Positions 49,890 through 60,549 of a stretch of DNA of 64,000 nt are shown piece after piece; position 1 is the first letter of the stretch; every line of letters begins with the position of its first letter. A program made the translations under genes and the position numbers. The notes below the pieces were generated by a model that was given only the letters and a program-made list of their open reading frames with translations, ran no database searches and was not told where the DNA came from. The stretch lies in the NCBI GenBank assembly GCA_947650285.1, contig CANTFL010000155.1, positions 248,001-312,000 of the forward strand, in the 5' to 3' direction. Origin of the DNA: Hyaloperonospora brassicae. Its lineage: Eukaryota > Oomycota > Peronosporomycetes > Peronosporales > Peronosporaceae.

Positions 49890-50351
49890 TGTAACGAGCG
49901 CACCCTTGCTCATGTAACTGAGCAAGAAACCTTGTACGGATAGGGTGCGTGCACCCGACGAACGTACACAAGGCAACCGAGGAAGCGATAGGTAAAACAG
50001 AACCCGAAAGCTCTGTCTTGAGGGAAAAGTAGAACTATTTATTTATTATAATTATAACGTTGATAAATCATCTTTTGACTTACTCGAGCTATATTAAAGT
50101 TCCTTCTTCATGTGGGTCCCTAGCTCACCACCCATTGCGCGCGTCTAGCAGCGATTGGTGGTTAAGTTGATTGATGTACACCGTACACCAACCGAGAAGT
50201 GGAGCCGTCCACGGATATTATCCTTAGCGATAATAATTCGACAAAATCACTCATTTCAAGTGATGTTGACTGAATATTATCAAAACAGATCATATTCAAA
50301 ATTTGGTACTTTCGCACCAATTTTTTTGTGTAACGGGCTGACTCCGTTACA
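49890..50351 (-). repeat. 5' LTR of element B
   Basis: Read on the minus strand it starts TGTAACGGAGTCAGC at 50351 and ends GCTCGTTACA at 49890, next to the primer site. It contains the core CCATTGCGCGCGTCTAGCAG shared with the solo LTR, and stems such as 49905-49926 (8-bp arms). Confidence 0.88.
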
Positions 50352-50559
50352 CTGGCCGTAAGAAGGCAGGGAGCTCTACAAGGTCAAAAGATACACTGAA
50401 TTTTTCCCCTTATATCAAACGAAACATCCAATCCCGCCCATTCCTGGTCTGGATCACATCGATTAAATCAGTACGATTCGAGGATATCTAATCGAGTGGC
50501 TGACACGCGTCAGCCTCCATAAACGGATACGGTCTGGTCGGTTATAATATCGAGGGGGT

Positions 50560-50976
50560 ATTCTCTGTGGTGTGTCTATCCCACACAAATGAATCTATTT
50601 TTAACCGACGTACATCCCGTCACAAAAGGTGCTCGGTAAACGGGTAAAGTCGTATCGTATTCAACCTATAGTCAAAGCCTTCGAAATAAAATATCTCTGA
50701 TCTTCTTCACACTAGAAGAGCGTACAATTACGTGATGTAGCAACTCGCCCTCCACCTATTTCGCGCACCTTGTAGCGATTGGTGGAGTAGTTGGAATATA
50801 CAATCAATTGTATCAACCAACGAGTGGCGCGGCGCCGACTATCGTCTTTGGCGGTAAAATCCCGTTTATATTTACTTCGAGCGGTAAATAGTAGTGACAT
50901 GTGTGAATGAAAACAGTACTCCCATTGACCTAATTTGGTGTCAATGTCGTGTGATGGGCTGACCCGTTGCGCACGG
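50560..50976 (-). repeat. Gypsy LTR remnant upstream of effector copy 1
   Basis: The minus-strand LTR core recurs (CCACCTATTTCGCGCACC, then TAGCGATTGGTGGAGTAGTTG), and the terminus GATGGGCTGACCCGTTGCGCA matches element B's GTAACGGGCTGACTCCGTTACA at the same relative place. No internal gypsy sequence adjoins. The LTR's outer end lies about 140 bp from the effector start codon. Confidence 0.7.
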
Positions 50977-51062
50977 ACCACTCATTCTGCTGCCAACATC
51001 AATCGCTTTCAGACCCGTTGCACACGGACCACTCATTCGGTCGCCCACATCAATCACTTCCG
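50961..51062 (+). repeat. 51-bp tandem duplication of the LTR terminus
   Basis: GACCCGTTGCGCACGGACCA (50961) recurs as GACCCGTTGCACACGGACCA (51012). Both are followed by CTCATTC and CACATCAAT or AACATCAAT. Two units, about 85% identical. Confidence 0.9.
50981..51040 (+). promoter_or_regulatory. Two initiator-like motifs before effector copy 1
   Basis: CTCATTCTG at 50981-50989 and CTCATTCGG at 51032-51040 match the start of the oomycete initiator consensus (CTCATTYBN). They lie 126 and 75 bp before the ATG, suitable distances for transcription starts. They were duplicated with the 51-bp unit. Confidence 0.5.
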
Positions 51063-51114
51063 GATTTGCGTTTGAGTGCGCTGGTCCCTCTTCAGCCATC
51101 CTCGGGCTTGAGCA

Positions 51115-51891
51115 ATGACGTTCTCCCATTCCTATGCACTCTTCTTGAGTGTCGCGTTGCTCTTCGCGGCCGATCTCGCTCCGGGTCTGAGCAGTCCAGA
51201 GGTCGCGACACTTGGCGATCATAGACTCGAAAACAACGCCACAAACGACCGGCCGAGGACTCGTTCTCTTGATGATGGCAAGCACGAGGAGAGAACGGGC
51301 ATCGACGCCAAGTACGTTGGGGCTCTGCTCGAACGGCTCAAGAGTAACGCAGCTGTGATAAAAGCAGGGGGCCGTCTCGCTCATCTATTTAAGCAAGAAC
51401 CGGAAAGCGTTCACGGGCCAAGTGACGATTTACTGATGTACCTCCGCAACTGGCTCGATGCAGGGGAAAGCCAGCATCAAGAATTTTCAGACGAGGTGCT
51501 TAAACAGATGCGACAGAAGGCGTTGGCCTCACACATCTCGAGGCTCGACATAGCGCCGCTGGTGGAGCACAAACTCTCCGCTTTGTCTCGAATCGACTCG
51601 ACTGAAGTTTTACAAGACGTAGTCACTATGCTTGGAAATGAGTGGGGTAAGACAGAGGTTGCAATTGCAATTGAACTGGCAAAGCCGAAATCATTTTACA
51701 TCGCGCTGAGTCTTGAAAATGCACAGTTCAACCAGTGGCTGGATTTATCTGAAGGTAAATTTTGGGACGTTCAACGTGTACTCATGGAGGAAGCACAAAG
51801 TAACGAAGCGATAGGTGACGTAGTAATCGTAAACAAAATCATGAAAGAATACTTGGCTCACTGCAAAATGCTTGCTTCGTCCTCCAAGTAA
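51115..51891 (+). CDS. Candidate secreted EER effector, copy 1
   Basis: Intact single-exon ORF of 258 aa. Residues 1-26 are a signal peptide (hydrophobic core SYALFLSVALLFAADL). A basic stretch RPRTRSLDD (46-54) occupies the RxLR position without a canonical RxLR, and EER is at 58-60. The mature domain is helical, with regularly placed Trp/Tyr and Leu (LLMYLRNWL at 106-114, LGNEWGK near 177, FNQWLDLSEGKFW). This resembles the WY/LWY modules of oomycete effectors, though I cannot confirm the fold. The gene lies directly downstream of an LTR remnant. Copy 2 at 60,550 differs by L72P, R159Q and I184T. Secretion is well supported; effector role is inference from architecture. Confidence 0.82.
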   Translation: MTFSHSYALFLSVALLFAADLAPGLSSPEVATLGDHRLENNATNDRPRTRSLDDGKHEERTGIDAKYVGALLERLKSNAAVIKAGGRLAHLFKQEPESVHGPSDDLLMYLRNWLDAGESQHQEFSDEVLKQMRQKALASHISRLDIAPLVEHKLSALSRIDSTEVLQDVVTMLGNEWGKTEVAIAIELAKPKSFYIALSLENAQFNQWLDLSEGKFWDVQRVLMEEAQSNEAIGDVVIVNKIMKEYLAHCKMLASSSK

Positions 51892-52098
51892 GCCGCTCTC
51901 CAGCTGTATCCGCGCAATAAGTGGTAAATAAAAGAAAGTCGCTTCATTTCTCATCCTAATGCTGTTTGCTGGAAAGTGTCTTTTTCTCTGGGCACGACAG
52001 TACCATGAAATACAGTGTCGTGGTATGCGCGATATTGGCGTAGCGATGACAAAGGGGTATCAGGATGGTCGCATGAAGATTGTGCTTTCATCCTGATT

Positions 52099-52320
52099 AT
52101 GTTGACACGACAGAATACCCAACACGAGGCAAATGGCGCCGGTATGGACACGAGCGCCATGTTTTTAGCAAAAGAAGAGCAAGGTGGCATTGAGACCAAT
52201 CAACATACAAAAGAGCGCGCAAGTCTTGTCTCGTGGAACGAGCACCTGCCGATCAAGGATCCTCGAGCTGGAAGCACATCAAGTGATGTAGATGTGCTGT
52301 CTGACGTTAGTAACAATTAA
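52099..52320 (+). CDS. Small hypothetical ORF downstream of effector copy 1
   Basis: 73 codons from ATG 52099 (MLTRQNTQHEANGAG..), hydrophilic, ending in an acidic tail. The frame is open further upstream without an ATG. It is unchanged in copy 2 (61,534-61,755), but neighbouring non-coding sequence is equally unchanged, so conservation is no evidence of coding. It could be the last exon of a lost gene. Product unknown. Confidence 0.25.
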   Translation: MLTRQNTQHEANGAGMDTSAMFLAKEEQGGIETNQHTKERASLVSWNEHLPIKDPRAGSTSSDVDVLSDVSNN

Positions 52321-53118
52321 GTTAACTGTTTCCTGCAGCTACTACGTGTGCCGCTGCAGAGAAACCCTGTTTGCATTAGCTACATGCCCGGTGAGATGCG
52401 GGAAAAGCGTTTGCAAAGGTTTACAAAGCAGATCGATTGATTAATTGGTGTGAGAACTAGACTTGTGACGGCAGTATACACAGGATCGCAGACACAGATG
52501 AACACTCGTTGCGGCGATGTCTTGTGCTGATAGCGCGACCGTTTGTTGCCGGTATGACACATATTATTGACTTCGACTACTACGAAAATTGACGTCTCTA
52601 GCCCGGGGTCTGTCCTTGCTAACGCGGTTTGCCCAGATGCAGCTGCTTCCAGCTGCAGGACAAAGCGCATTCGCACTTCGTCTTGCAAACACCACGACGT
52701 AGCGAATCATGGGTCAGGCTCGGTTCATTGCTGAAGTCACTCATCAACACCTCCGTAGTGATATCGTCCCCTCGAACATTTGATCGGCAAAATTTGCAAG
52801 CGCATAGGATTCCGTTTCGAGGTCAGCAAGGAAGTTCGTGGAATCTTGCATCCATCGTTCCCGATCTCATCACCATGTTTATATCTTTGCACATACATAG
52901 TGCACCCACCAATTCGTGCCAATAAAACTCCGCGCTTGGCGCGCAACGACTCTATTTCTGATAAATTAAGCGTATGCTCGATCGTGACTCGTATCAGCGG
53001 AACACTAGGAGTAATGCCGCCATTGTCATCGTCGTAGCGCACAGTTTGCTGAACCTACGTTTCGTATCGACAACAAGCCGATTAGCTCAACAAATGGCAC
53101 CGCATATCACCGATGCGG

Positions 53119-55999
53119 AAACTTACTTTCTTCCGAGCTGTTCCCAGTTATACTGCAGTACGAAGTCTCCAACCCATTGTGCTGCAGGAGCTTGCGCCTC
53201 GTTTCTTGACCTTGCATCTCCAGCACGCTGTATTTACGTTCATGGTAAAGGTACTGACTTGCGATGAGCTAGACAGCATAGCCAGCAACTGAGCTGTAGC
53301 TGAGGAGAACTATTGCTACATTCACATTATTTGGTGATAAGCTCTTATAGCAATTATCATATATGGAAGTGGGAGCCACACCTCGCGGAAATGGCATGTC
53401 GTCCTTTGGGGGCAAATCAGTAACCCCAAATACGGACCCGGAGTATGCTTCGTTGCTGGGCTCTTGCTTGATATATGTCTGTAAGCTCAACGTGACCCGC
53501 ATATTATACAGTACACACGGGCAAGATATCGTACATAACGTGCCCGCAGCTGCCCTCGGTGCGCAGATAAATTGGTCTCTCACGCATGCCATCGTCTTGA
53601 TGGTGGCGATGGCGGCATAAAACATTGGGAGAAGACCTGCCAATTCATCGACAACAGCTCACGATCGCGAAAACGATCGGCTCGCTCACACACACCACAG
53701 CACCCGGCAAGGGTCCTGTTTCGCACCACTTTTGTCCATCGTTGCACTCAAAGCGTCAATCTAGCAATATAATCACGGGCAGGGTACGCGGCGTTTGCTA
53801 ACATCAACGGACGTACAAATAGTGGGTTTGGCAATACATGTACACAATCTAAACCGATACATATGGCGGCGACAACGTTGGACAATGGGCGGTGGCAGAC
53901 TCATAGCGGAAAGCACGCATCACGGATGTTCTCTTTGGTGCCCTCTCAGCGGGTCTTGTGTGCACCAGGATGGGAGTATACTTCGTACATTCTCGTCCTC
54001 CATACTTGCCATCTACTGCCGTCTGAAGGCATGCATCCAGGCGGATGCAACCGATAGCGCTGCAGCATTCGATCAGAATGTTGCCATGTTTTTATCGACG
54101 ACGGACGGGCATAGGAAAGGCATACACAGACACTGCATGTGTCGATATTGCCGACATGTCCAGCGAATGTAGAAACAACCCGCTAAGAAAATACAGCACT
54201 CAGCTCTTTTGTCACACCAATCCGCGTGCGATTGCATGTTTTTGGCACGGCGCATGGGATGAACTTCTGGTGAGCGAGTGATTGAGCATCACTACAATGA
54301 TGTAGCCCTTAACTGTACTTGCGTCACCTTCTCCGACTGTACAAGTGCGTGAACATATACGTATGCAACGAGTTTGTAGCAGTCCGACAAACGCGTTTTG
54401 TCACTGATACATTGCTGGAATGCATTAGCGCGCATCGCGACCCAACGCTGCTACCCAGTATTTCATCAAAGAGGATCAAAGGCAATCAACCACGTTGGCT
54501 GAACCGTATTCCGAACTCAAGCTGGACGCGTGACAGAGTGTGGAGTGTACGATGTGTTGCATGATTGTCGCTGCGACGATTCAGTGGAGTGATCATTGCT
54601 ACGGCAATATTGGTCGTCGGACACCAGTAATCTCATCTCGGCGATTACGGTATAGTACGTAATCGCTTAAGACAACGAGTGATGATTCTCGTTCAGCTTG
54701 TGTCCACATTTATCGCAGTCAATGACGGCCTCTTGTTTTGTTGCAAGAAATGCGATCGATTTGTCGGATGTATCCTTGTGTGAAAGTACACAAGTTGGTA
54801 AATGTATGCACGTATCCCAAGACTGGCTCTTCTCCTTGGTCTTGTTTTTGACCATTTGAGCAAGACAAAAAGTCTTGGGCTAAGGGGACATTCACAAGGA
54901 GTCGCGAGGGAAAGGATAGCGAAACACTGAGTATGTTTGTAATGACCTAAAGCCTTACAGACTTGCCCAGTAGTCACGACAAGCGCGTTGAGTGGATCAT
55001 CTGTACACCGTCTCGGCATGAACAGGCCCGCGTCGCGTTGTGTCATACTTCCTTGCATAGCTTGATATGGCGAGATGACCGCCCATTTGATCATGCGCAG
55101 CCGCAGCCATCGCGTGTTGCCGGCCAATGTATCGTTGCTCTTAGTACTCTGATACAGACTTTGCCGAATCAGATCGACTAAGCAAGCAGCCTGGCGATTG
55201 CCGCTGATCAGGCTTGCTCTACATCTTGTGAGATCGTTTCGACATTTCGTAAATCATCATGCACGTATCTTGTACTCGCATCACTTTGATCAATGGCTCA
55301 CTAGACATCGGCCACAGACTGCTGTGTACGGGCCTTGTACCCAAGTAGAACGTGCGCAGCCATCATCGATTACTTTTTTTGCCAGAATTGCACAGACGCT
55401 ACAGGAAGGTACATGCCACTATGTCTGGTCAAAATATGTTTGCACAGTTGGAAATCAGGAAAAGAAGCCGTTTCTCCAGTGTCTCAAACACAGTCTCCGG
55501 CAAAGCTGGTTCAGATTGTACTAAAAGCTCGCCGCATGACCAGGACTAGTCTCGCGGTAGAACATTTGTTCGCTGAACGTGCTGTACATAATCGCTCCTA
55601 AACCACTAGCGGCAAATTGAGTCGCCCGAAAATGCAAACTGAAAAGGGGGGCAGCTTCACATATGCATTTCTACCAAAACATTAGTTCCTTACTTCCTCT
55701 GTGCTCTAGCATCAAATCGCTTCCTCGACGCTGTGCTGTGTCATCTTTCATCCATCACATACGGTCCACAATGAGGATCCTTGAGCGAATGTCTGCTAAC
55801 TAGTCCTTTTCTAAACAAACAACCAGAACGGTCGACCTTTTTTGATCACTTGCTCTGCGGTGACATCAGATCGAAATCACCGTTTGGACTACGACTCGAA
55901 GAACTTCTGCCGCAAGCATAATGACGATGTAGAGTACACCGAAGCGCATTTGCGCTCGATCACTCCTGCATGTCCAAGTGCGTACACTCTCACACAATC
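53119..55999. other. Unrecognised sequence between effector block and ACSS3-like pseudogene
   Basis: Scattered short frames on both strands. Minus-strand frames at 53643-53269 (124 codons) and 55127-54693 (144 codons) have protein-like composition but no motif I recognise, and they may be host pseudogene pieces. Nothing else was seen. Confidence 0.45.
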
Positions 56000-58431
56000 C
56001 TACTTGCCTGTAATGACAGAATTCGACGAAGCGTAGCCTAGCTTTTCGAGTACCGAGCAAATACCGTCCAGTGCCGCAAAATGGTCGATGGTAGCCGGTA
56101 CGCGAAACGGAGTCGAGTCAGCAATAGCTTGCATAGTAGCGCGCATGACCTTACCAGACCTTGTTTTTGGAAGCGCGTCGACTAGGCCGACACTTTTCAG
56201 GCACACGAAGCTGCCCATCTGCTCACGCACGTCGCTTATTACCTGCTGAATGATCTGCAGTCAAGCAATAAACGCATAGCGAGGATCAGATACGTTAACT
56301 GCAACATGTGTCGCTCGAATAGCAGCATTTCGTAGAAGCACGTGCCTCTTCGTTGGATCGATCGGTCCTCTCATCAATTACCAAAAGAGCGAGCGGGACG
56401 TGTCCCTTGAGCGTATCGACGACGCCAAACTGCATCCGAAAAGAAAATAATCGAATTACAACAAGCACGACTTGTTGCATTCAACTATCACTCGCACGCA
56501 CCACGGCACACTCGACAACTTCCGGGATCTCGATGATGACTTTCTCAATCGATCCCGTAGTGATACGATGTCCTGCAACGTTTATGACGTCATCCGTTCG
56601 TGGCATGACCTGGCAATAAGTTAGCACCCACGATTCGTTTACGGTGAGTACAGAATGCAACGGGCGCAGAGTAGCTCATGCAGTTCATTTACGTAGACAA
56701 AACCTTCTTCATCAATGCGCCCAGTATCTCCAGTGTGGTAGTAGCCGGGGAATCGCTTGAAATACTTGGCGTCGAAATCGTCTGGGTTGTTGTGCAAGGC
56801 AATCAAAGCACCTGAGCAGAAGAGAGAACATTCACGTAAGAGGCACTCGCAGCCTCGTTCACACTTGTAAGGTCTTGCCTGGAGGAAGAGGCAGTTTAAC
56901 CACAAGCTCAGCATCTTGTTTCGCATTGCTGTCGCTGTAGTCGCGATGCTCGTCGTCATTTATTTCACTGGCGACTGTTAGTAGCCGGACATCCCACCCC
57001 GGCACTGGCCTACCAACCGAACCCTCTTTGATGCGTGGGTACCCTTATTCGCTTTTGTCATCATTTTGCATCCCAAGACACGGCGCAGTGATGGGCCATC
57101 CCGTTTCCGTTTGCCACCTGGACATTACCCGTACAAGCGTGAAGATCGTACACAGGACATGTCACAAGATGACAACATACCAGTGGTCAATGAGAGGCAC
57201 GCCAAGCTGCTGTGAGAAAAAGCTGAAGGTCTTGGGGTCACCGCGCTCCCCTGCCACGAAGATCGTTGTGCACACAGCAATCGATGACATGTTGGTCTTC
57301 AATTGAATGACGTCCATCATCGAAGTGCGCCACTTACTTCAACGTCTTTCGGATGTCCTCTCTCAGGTGCTTGATCAGCAACCCTTCTGGATCTTCTCTA
57401 CGAATCGCTCGCAACGCAGTAGGTGCCGTGAACATCGACTTGATGCCGTATTCCGTGATCAAACGCCAATACGCACTCGCGTTAGGCGTTCTAACTGTTT
57501 TGCCTGCGTACAGAATCGACTGCAAAAAACAGATCACGAGTCAATAACGTGCAAGCACTGGTCAAGCCGATACACAGGATGATCCTACCGTGCATCCATG
57601 TATAAGAGGGCCATAGACACCGAGCGAGTGACCAACCGTCCAGCCCATATCCGAAGCGGCAAAGAACGTATCATCCGGTGCGATGTCGAGAACATTGCGC
57701 ATGGCCCATTTGAGTGCAACTGCGTGGCCGCCATTATCACGCACCACACCCTTTGGATGGCCGGTTGTGCCTGACGTGTACAGCAAGTAGAGCGGATCCG
57801 TCGCAAGCACCGGTCTTGCGTCGATGGGACGTCCCGTCGCCATGGCGTCTCTCCAGTCGATATCACGTCCCTTTGCCATCTCGAACAGACACAGATCGCG
57901 CTGTAGCATGACAACGTGACTCGGTTTCCACGTCGATCGCTTCAGCACTCCATTCAGCAGCGGTCCGTAGTCGACAATCCCCTTATGCTAGACACCACAA
58001 CTCGCCGAGATAATCAGCTTAGGACTTGCGTCTTCGATCCGCGCAGCAAGCTCCAAGGTAGCAAACCCGCCAAACACGACCGAGTGAACAGCTCCAAGAC
58101 GCGCGCACGCGAGCATTGCCACTGTTGCCTCGAGAACTGCCGGCATGTAGATGACAACACGGCCACCTTTCTCGACGCCAAGCTTTTGCAGTCCACCAGC
58201 AAACGTGGACACTACAAGTAACGAACAAACATAGTACGTCAGATCGGCCCGAGTCAACATCGTTTGTATCGACGGTACATGTAGATCGACCAATCGATCG
58301 AACGCTTTGGACACAGGGAAAACGATGACCTTCTTGTAGGAGCTGACTGTACGTCCTTGTCGTCTTGGTACCGGTTAGTGGGCAGTCGTAGTGCAATGCG
58401 ACGACGTCGCCCCGCCCATTGTTCACGTGCA
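56000..58431 (-). pseudogene. ACSS3-like short-chain acyl-CoA synthetase, multi-exon pseudogene
   Basis: The family activates short-chain acids (propionate, acetate) to acyl-CoA, often in mitochondria. Segments in order: NALDVHVNNGRGDVVALHYD; GGRVVIYMPAVLEATVAMLA; the AMP-binding loop LLYTSGTTGHPKGVV; SDMGWTVGHS; YGIKSMFTAPTALRAIR; FVAGERGDPKTFSFFSQQ; GYYHTGDTGRIDEEGFVYV; DDVINVAGHRI; and C-terminal LPKTRSGKVMRATM with the catalytic Lys. Clear introns include 58329-58212. Two in-frame nonsense codons break it: TAG at 57990-57988, between SCGV and HKG, and TAA at 57047-57045, before GYPRIKEGSVGRPVPG. The usual first exon before NALDV is missing. If the two stops were assembly errors the gene would still lack its N-terminus. 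Confidence 0.85.
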
Positions 58432-58599
58432 CATCAAGTGCATTCTAGCAGTGTTTATCTCTCCCCCCACAAACCATCGCGCGGACGGGCCACGTGTGCT
58501 GTACGTACACAAGTGATGGGTGATTGTGGTTCGTCGCTCAAGTCGAGCGACGTGGGTGCGAGCCACTTGCCGGAACATTGGGAGGGGATTGGCAAAGAG

Positions 58600-59425
58600 A
58601 GATAGGACTGATTGTGATGACGAAAAGGCGCTGCTGGTGGGTCAAGAGATACATTTTCCGCCTTGTACCGCGCAACAGTGGGTCCCTGCACCGCATCCGA
58701 TCAAACAAAAACCCATCAGCAGCAGCGAGTGAGTCAACAGACGCCCCCAAAGTAAAACTATCAGACACCTCGTCAATGACCTACTGTCGCGTTAACAGCG
58801 TCGATCTGAGACGACACAAGTTGTGCGCGGTGACAGTCGTCTTCCCCAACGAGCTCACAAAATACGTCGGCGCACGAGCGCTCGTTCCTTGCAGGATAAA
58901 TCTGACCATAAATGCTATTCTTGCGATTGGCCGGCGCTGCTGCTGCATTGTCAACGATCGACCGCAGCGACTCCGGGCACCTGAGCAGGTCAACGACGCA
59001 TTCCACATCCACAAAAAGTCAGCAAATAATTATCCGGAAGTCGAATTCAATCAGACACAAGCATCCCATTGTGTATATGTGGTTCCTGCTTACTTGGTCG
59101 AGTGAGTCGCGGTAATTGGCCACCAAAACGATCGTGCGACGTCCATTGGCCACAATCGACCGAGCAGCTTCAAGTGGCTGCGATAGAGAAGTGACAGCTG
59201 CTGCGTTGTCGTCCGTGCGCAAACGCCGCTCTACTCAGCAACGAGACGGTGTCCTGTGGTCGTGCAGGCAGTGTACTCTTGTGAATAGAGGAACTCGTAC
59301 AGCACCACAACGAGACAGATGGCGGGCACGACAACGAGCAGATCACCGCGCAGGTAACATGCTGCGCCTCTTTGCTTCCAGTCGCGGGAGCTAATGCGGC
59401 CGTTCGGCTGAATTGCTACCCGCAT
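58600..59425 (-). pseudogene. Truncated GlcNAc-transferase-like gene (PF11397 type)
   Basis: From ATG 59425 a short cytoplasmic head and one membrane span (LLVVVPAICLVVVLYEFL) fit a type II Golgi glycosyltransferase. After a break near 59230 comes RRTIVLVANYRDSLDQ, then (next exon) CPESLRSIVDNAAAAP, then CADVFCELVGEDDC, then SQIDAVNAT. A further acceptor gives GPTVARYKAE. This order resembles the GlcNAc glycosyltransferase family (ASYRD, CPxTL, GPxYAR). The protein ends there, without the acidic DxD-like catalytic region, and the ACSS3-like fragment follows on the same strand. So a 3'-truncated gene abuts a 5'-truncated one. Family assignment is moderate. Confidence 0.55.
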
Positions 59426-59633
59426 CTCAGGCGTTGTTGCCGTTGTTCTGGACGCTGTTTGAAATAGGGGAAATAGTAGTATTAGGGTACTTATAGGGGG
59501 TGTGCCGGATAATGAGAGTGGAAGAAGATATACGCAAGGATGTGTGCTGATACATAAGAGGCCCGTAATACGGAGGGGTGTGTATAAAGCAAAGAATATT
59601 TATCTTGCATTTTGTATGCAAAAGTGCTCGGTG

Positions 59634-59851
59634 CCTAGTTAGGAAGGTTACGATGCTTATGTAAGGGCCTCTATTTTAGGTGGGTGTGTACGCATCGAAG
59701 GGTGGGTGTGTGCCCATAAATCTCCATATTTATATGGCTTTTTTATCCACCACTGTGCAGTACGTAGTTAGGTAGGTTACGGTACTTAAGGAGGGGTCTC
59801 TATTTCAACGGGGGTACGTATCAAAGAATGGGTGTGTACCTATAAATCTCC
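59634..59851 (+). repeat. Diverged tandem duplication, about 120-bp unit
   Basis: GCCTAGTTAGGAAGGTTACG (59634) recurs as ACGTAGTTAGGTAGGTTACG (59762). Both are followed by GGGxCTCTATTT, a GGGTGTGT stretch and a CATAAATCTCC or TATAAATCTCC end. Two units, roughly 75% alike. Confidence 0.7.
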
Positions 59852-59994
59852 TAAAAAGAACACAATCTCCAGTCCATTTAATCTAGACCTCACAGCCCTA
59901 AATGAGTGCTATTCGAGGATTTCCAATCCGGTAGCTGACACTCGTTAGCCTCCATAAACGGATACGGTCTGGTCGGTTATAATATCGAGGGGAT

Positions 59995-60411
59995 ATTCTC
60001 TGTGGTGTGTTTATCCCACACAAATGAATCTATTCTTAACCGACGTACATCCCGTCACAAAAGGTGCTCGGTAAACGGGTAAAGTCGTATCGTATTCAAC
60101 CTATAGTCAAAGCCTTCGAAATAAAATATCTCTGATCTTCTTCACACTAGAAGAGCGTACAATTACGTGATGTAGCAACTCGCCCTCCACCTATTTCGCG
60201 CACCTTGTAGCGATTGGTGGAGTAGTTGGAATATACAATCAATTGTATCAACCAACGAGTGGCGCGGCGCCGACTATCGTCTTTGGCGGTAAAATCCCGT
60301 TTATATTTACTTCGAGCGGTAAATAGTAGTGACATGTGTGAATGAAAACAGTACTCCCATTGACCTAATTTGGTGTCAATGTCGTGTGATGGGCTGACCC
60401 GTTGCGCACGG
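59995..60411 (-). repeat. Gypsy LTR remnant upstream of effector copy 2
   Basis: Same LTR remnant as at 50,560-50,976, nearly identical, so the LTR was already in place before the block was duplicated. The 51-bp tandem unit is also present, at 60396-60497. Confidence 0.7.
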
Positions 60412-60415
60412 ACCA

Positions 60416-60475
60416 CTCATTCTGCTGCCAACATCAATCGCTTTCAGACCCGTTGCACACGGACCACTCATTCGG
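60416..60475 (+). promoter_or_regulatory. Two initiator-like motifs before effector copy 2
   Basis: CTCATTCTG (60416-60424) and CTCATTCGG (60467-60475), at the same distances from the ATG as in copy 1. Confidence 0.5.
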
Positions 60476-60549
60476 TCGCCCACATCAATCACTTCCGGAT
60501 TTGCGTTCGAGTGCGCTGGTCCCTCTTCAGCCATCCTCGGGCTTGAGCA

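Larger units (their letters stand above)
45190..50351 (-). mobile_element. Older, 3'-truncated gypsy element B related to A
   Basis: Minus-strand element in the same family group as A. The 5' LTR is at 49890-50351, followed by primer site, gag, protease, RT, decayed RNase H and part of integrase. Homology to A stops abruptly near 45,190, inside integrase, and AT-rich DNA follows, so the 3' part and 3' LTR are missing. Many stops and frameshifts show it is older than A. Where the two overlap, many of A's perfect stems are kept with one or two mismatches, and some are still perfect (for example 46858-46880, 10-bp arms). Confidence 0.93.
50475..53118 (+). repeat. Effector-bearing duplicated block, copy 1
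   Basis: About 2.64 kb repeated in the same orientation at 59,912-62,566, offset by exactly 9,435 bp through the effector gene and beyond. The centre is almost identical. The last 150 bp and the first 60 bp diverge visibly, by substitutions and small indels. It contains an LTR remnant, a tandem repeat, the effector gene and about 1.2 kb of downstream sequence. Confidence 0.95.

Noticed and set aside
50941..51384. 147-codon minus-strand ORF (repeated at 60376-60819)
   Set aside because: It lies antisense to the effector start and the 51-bp tandem repeat; its internal peptide repeat is just the translated DNA repeat.
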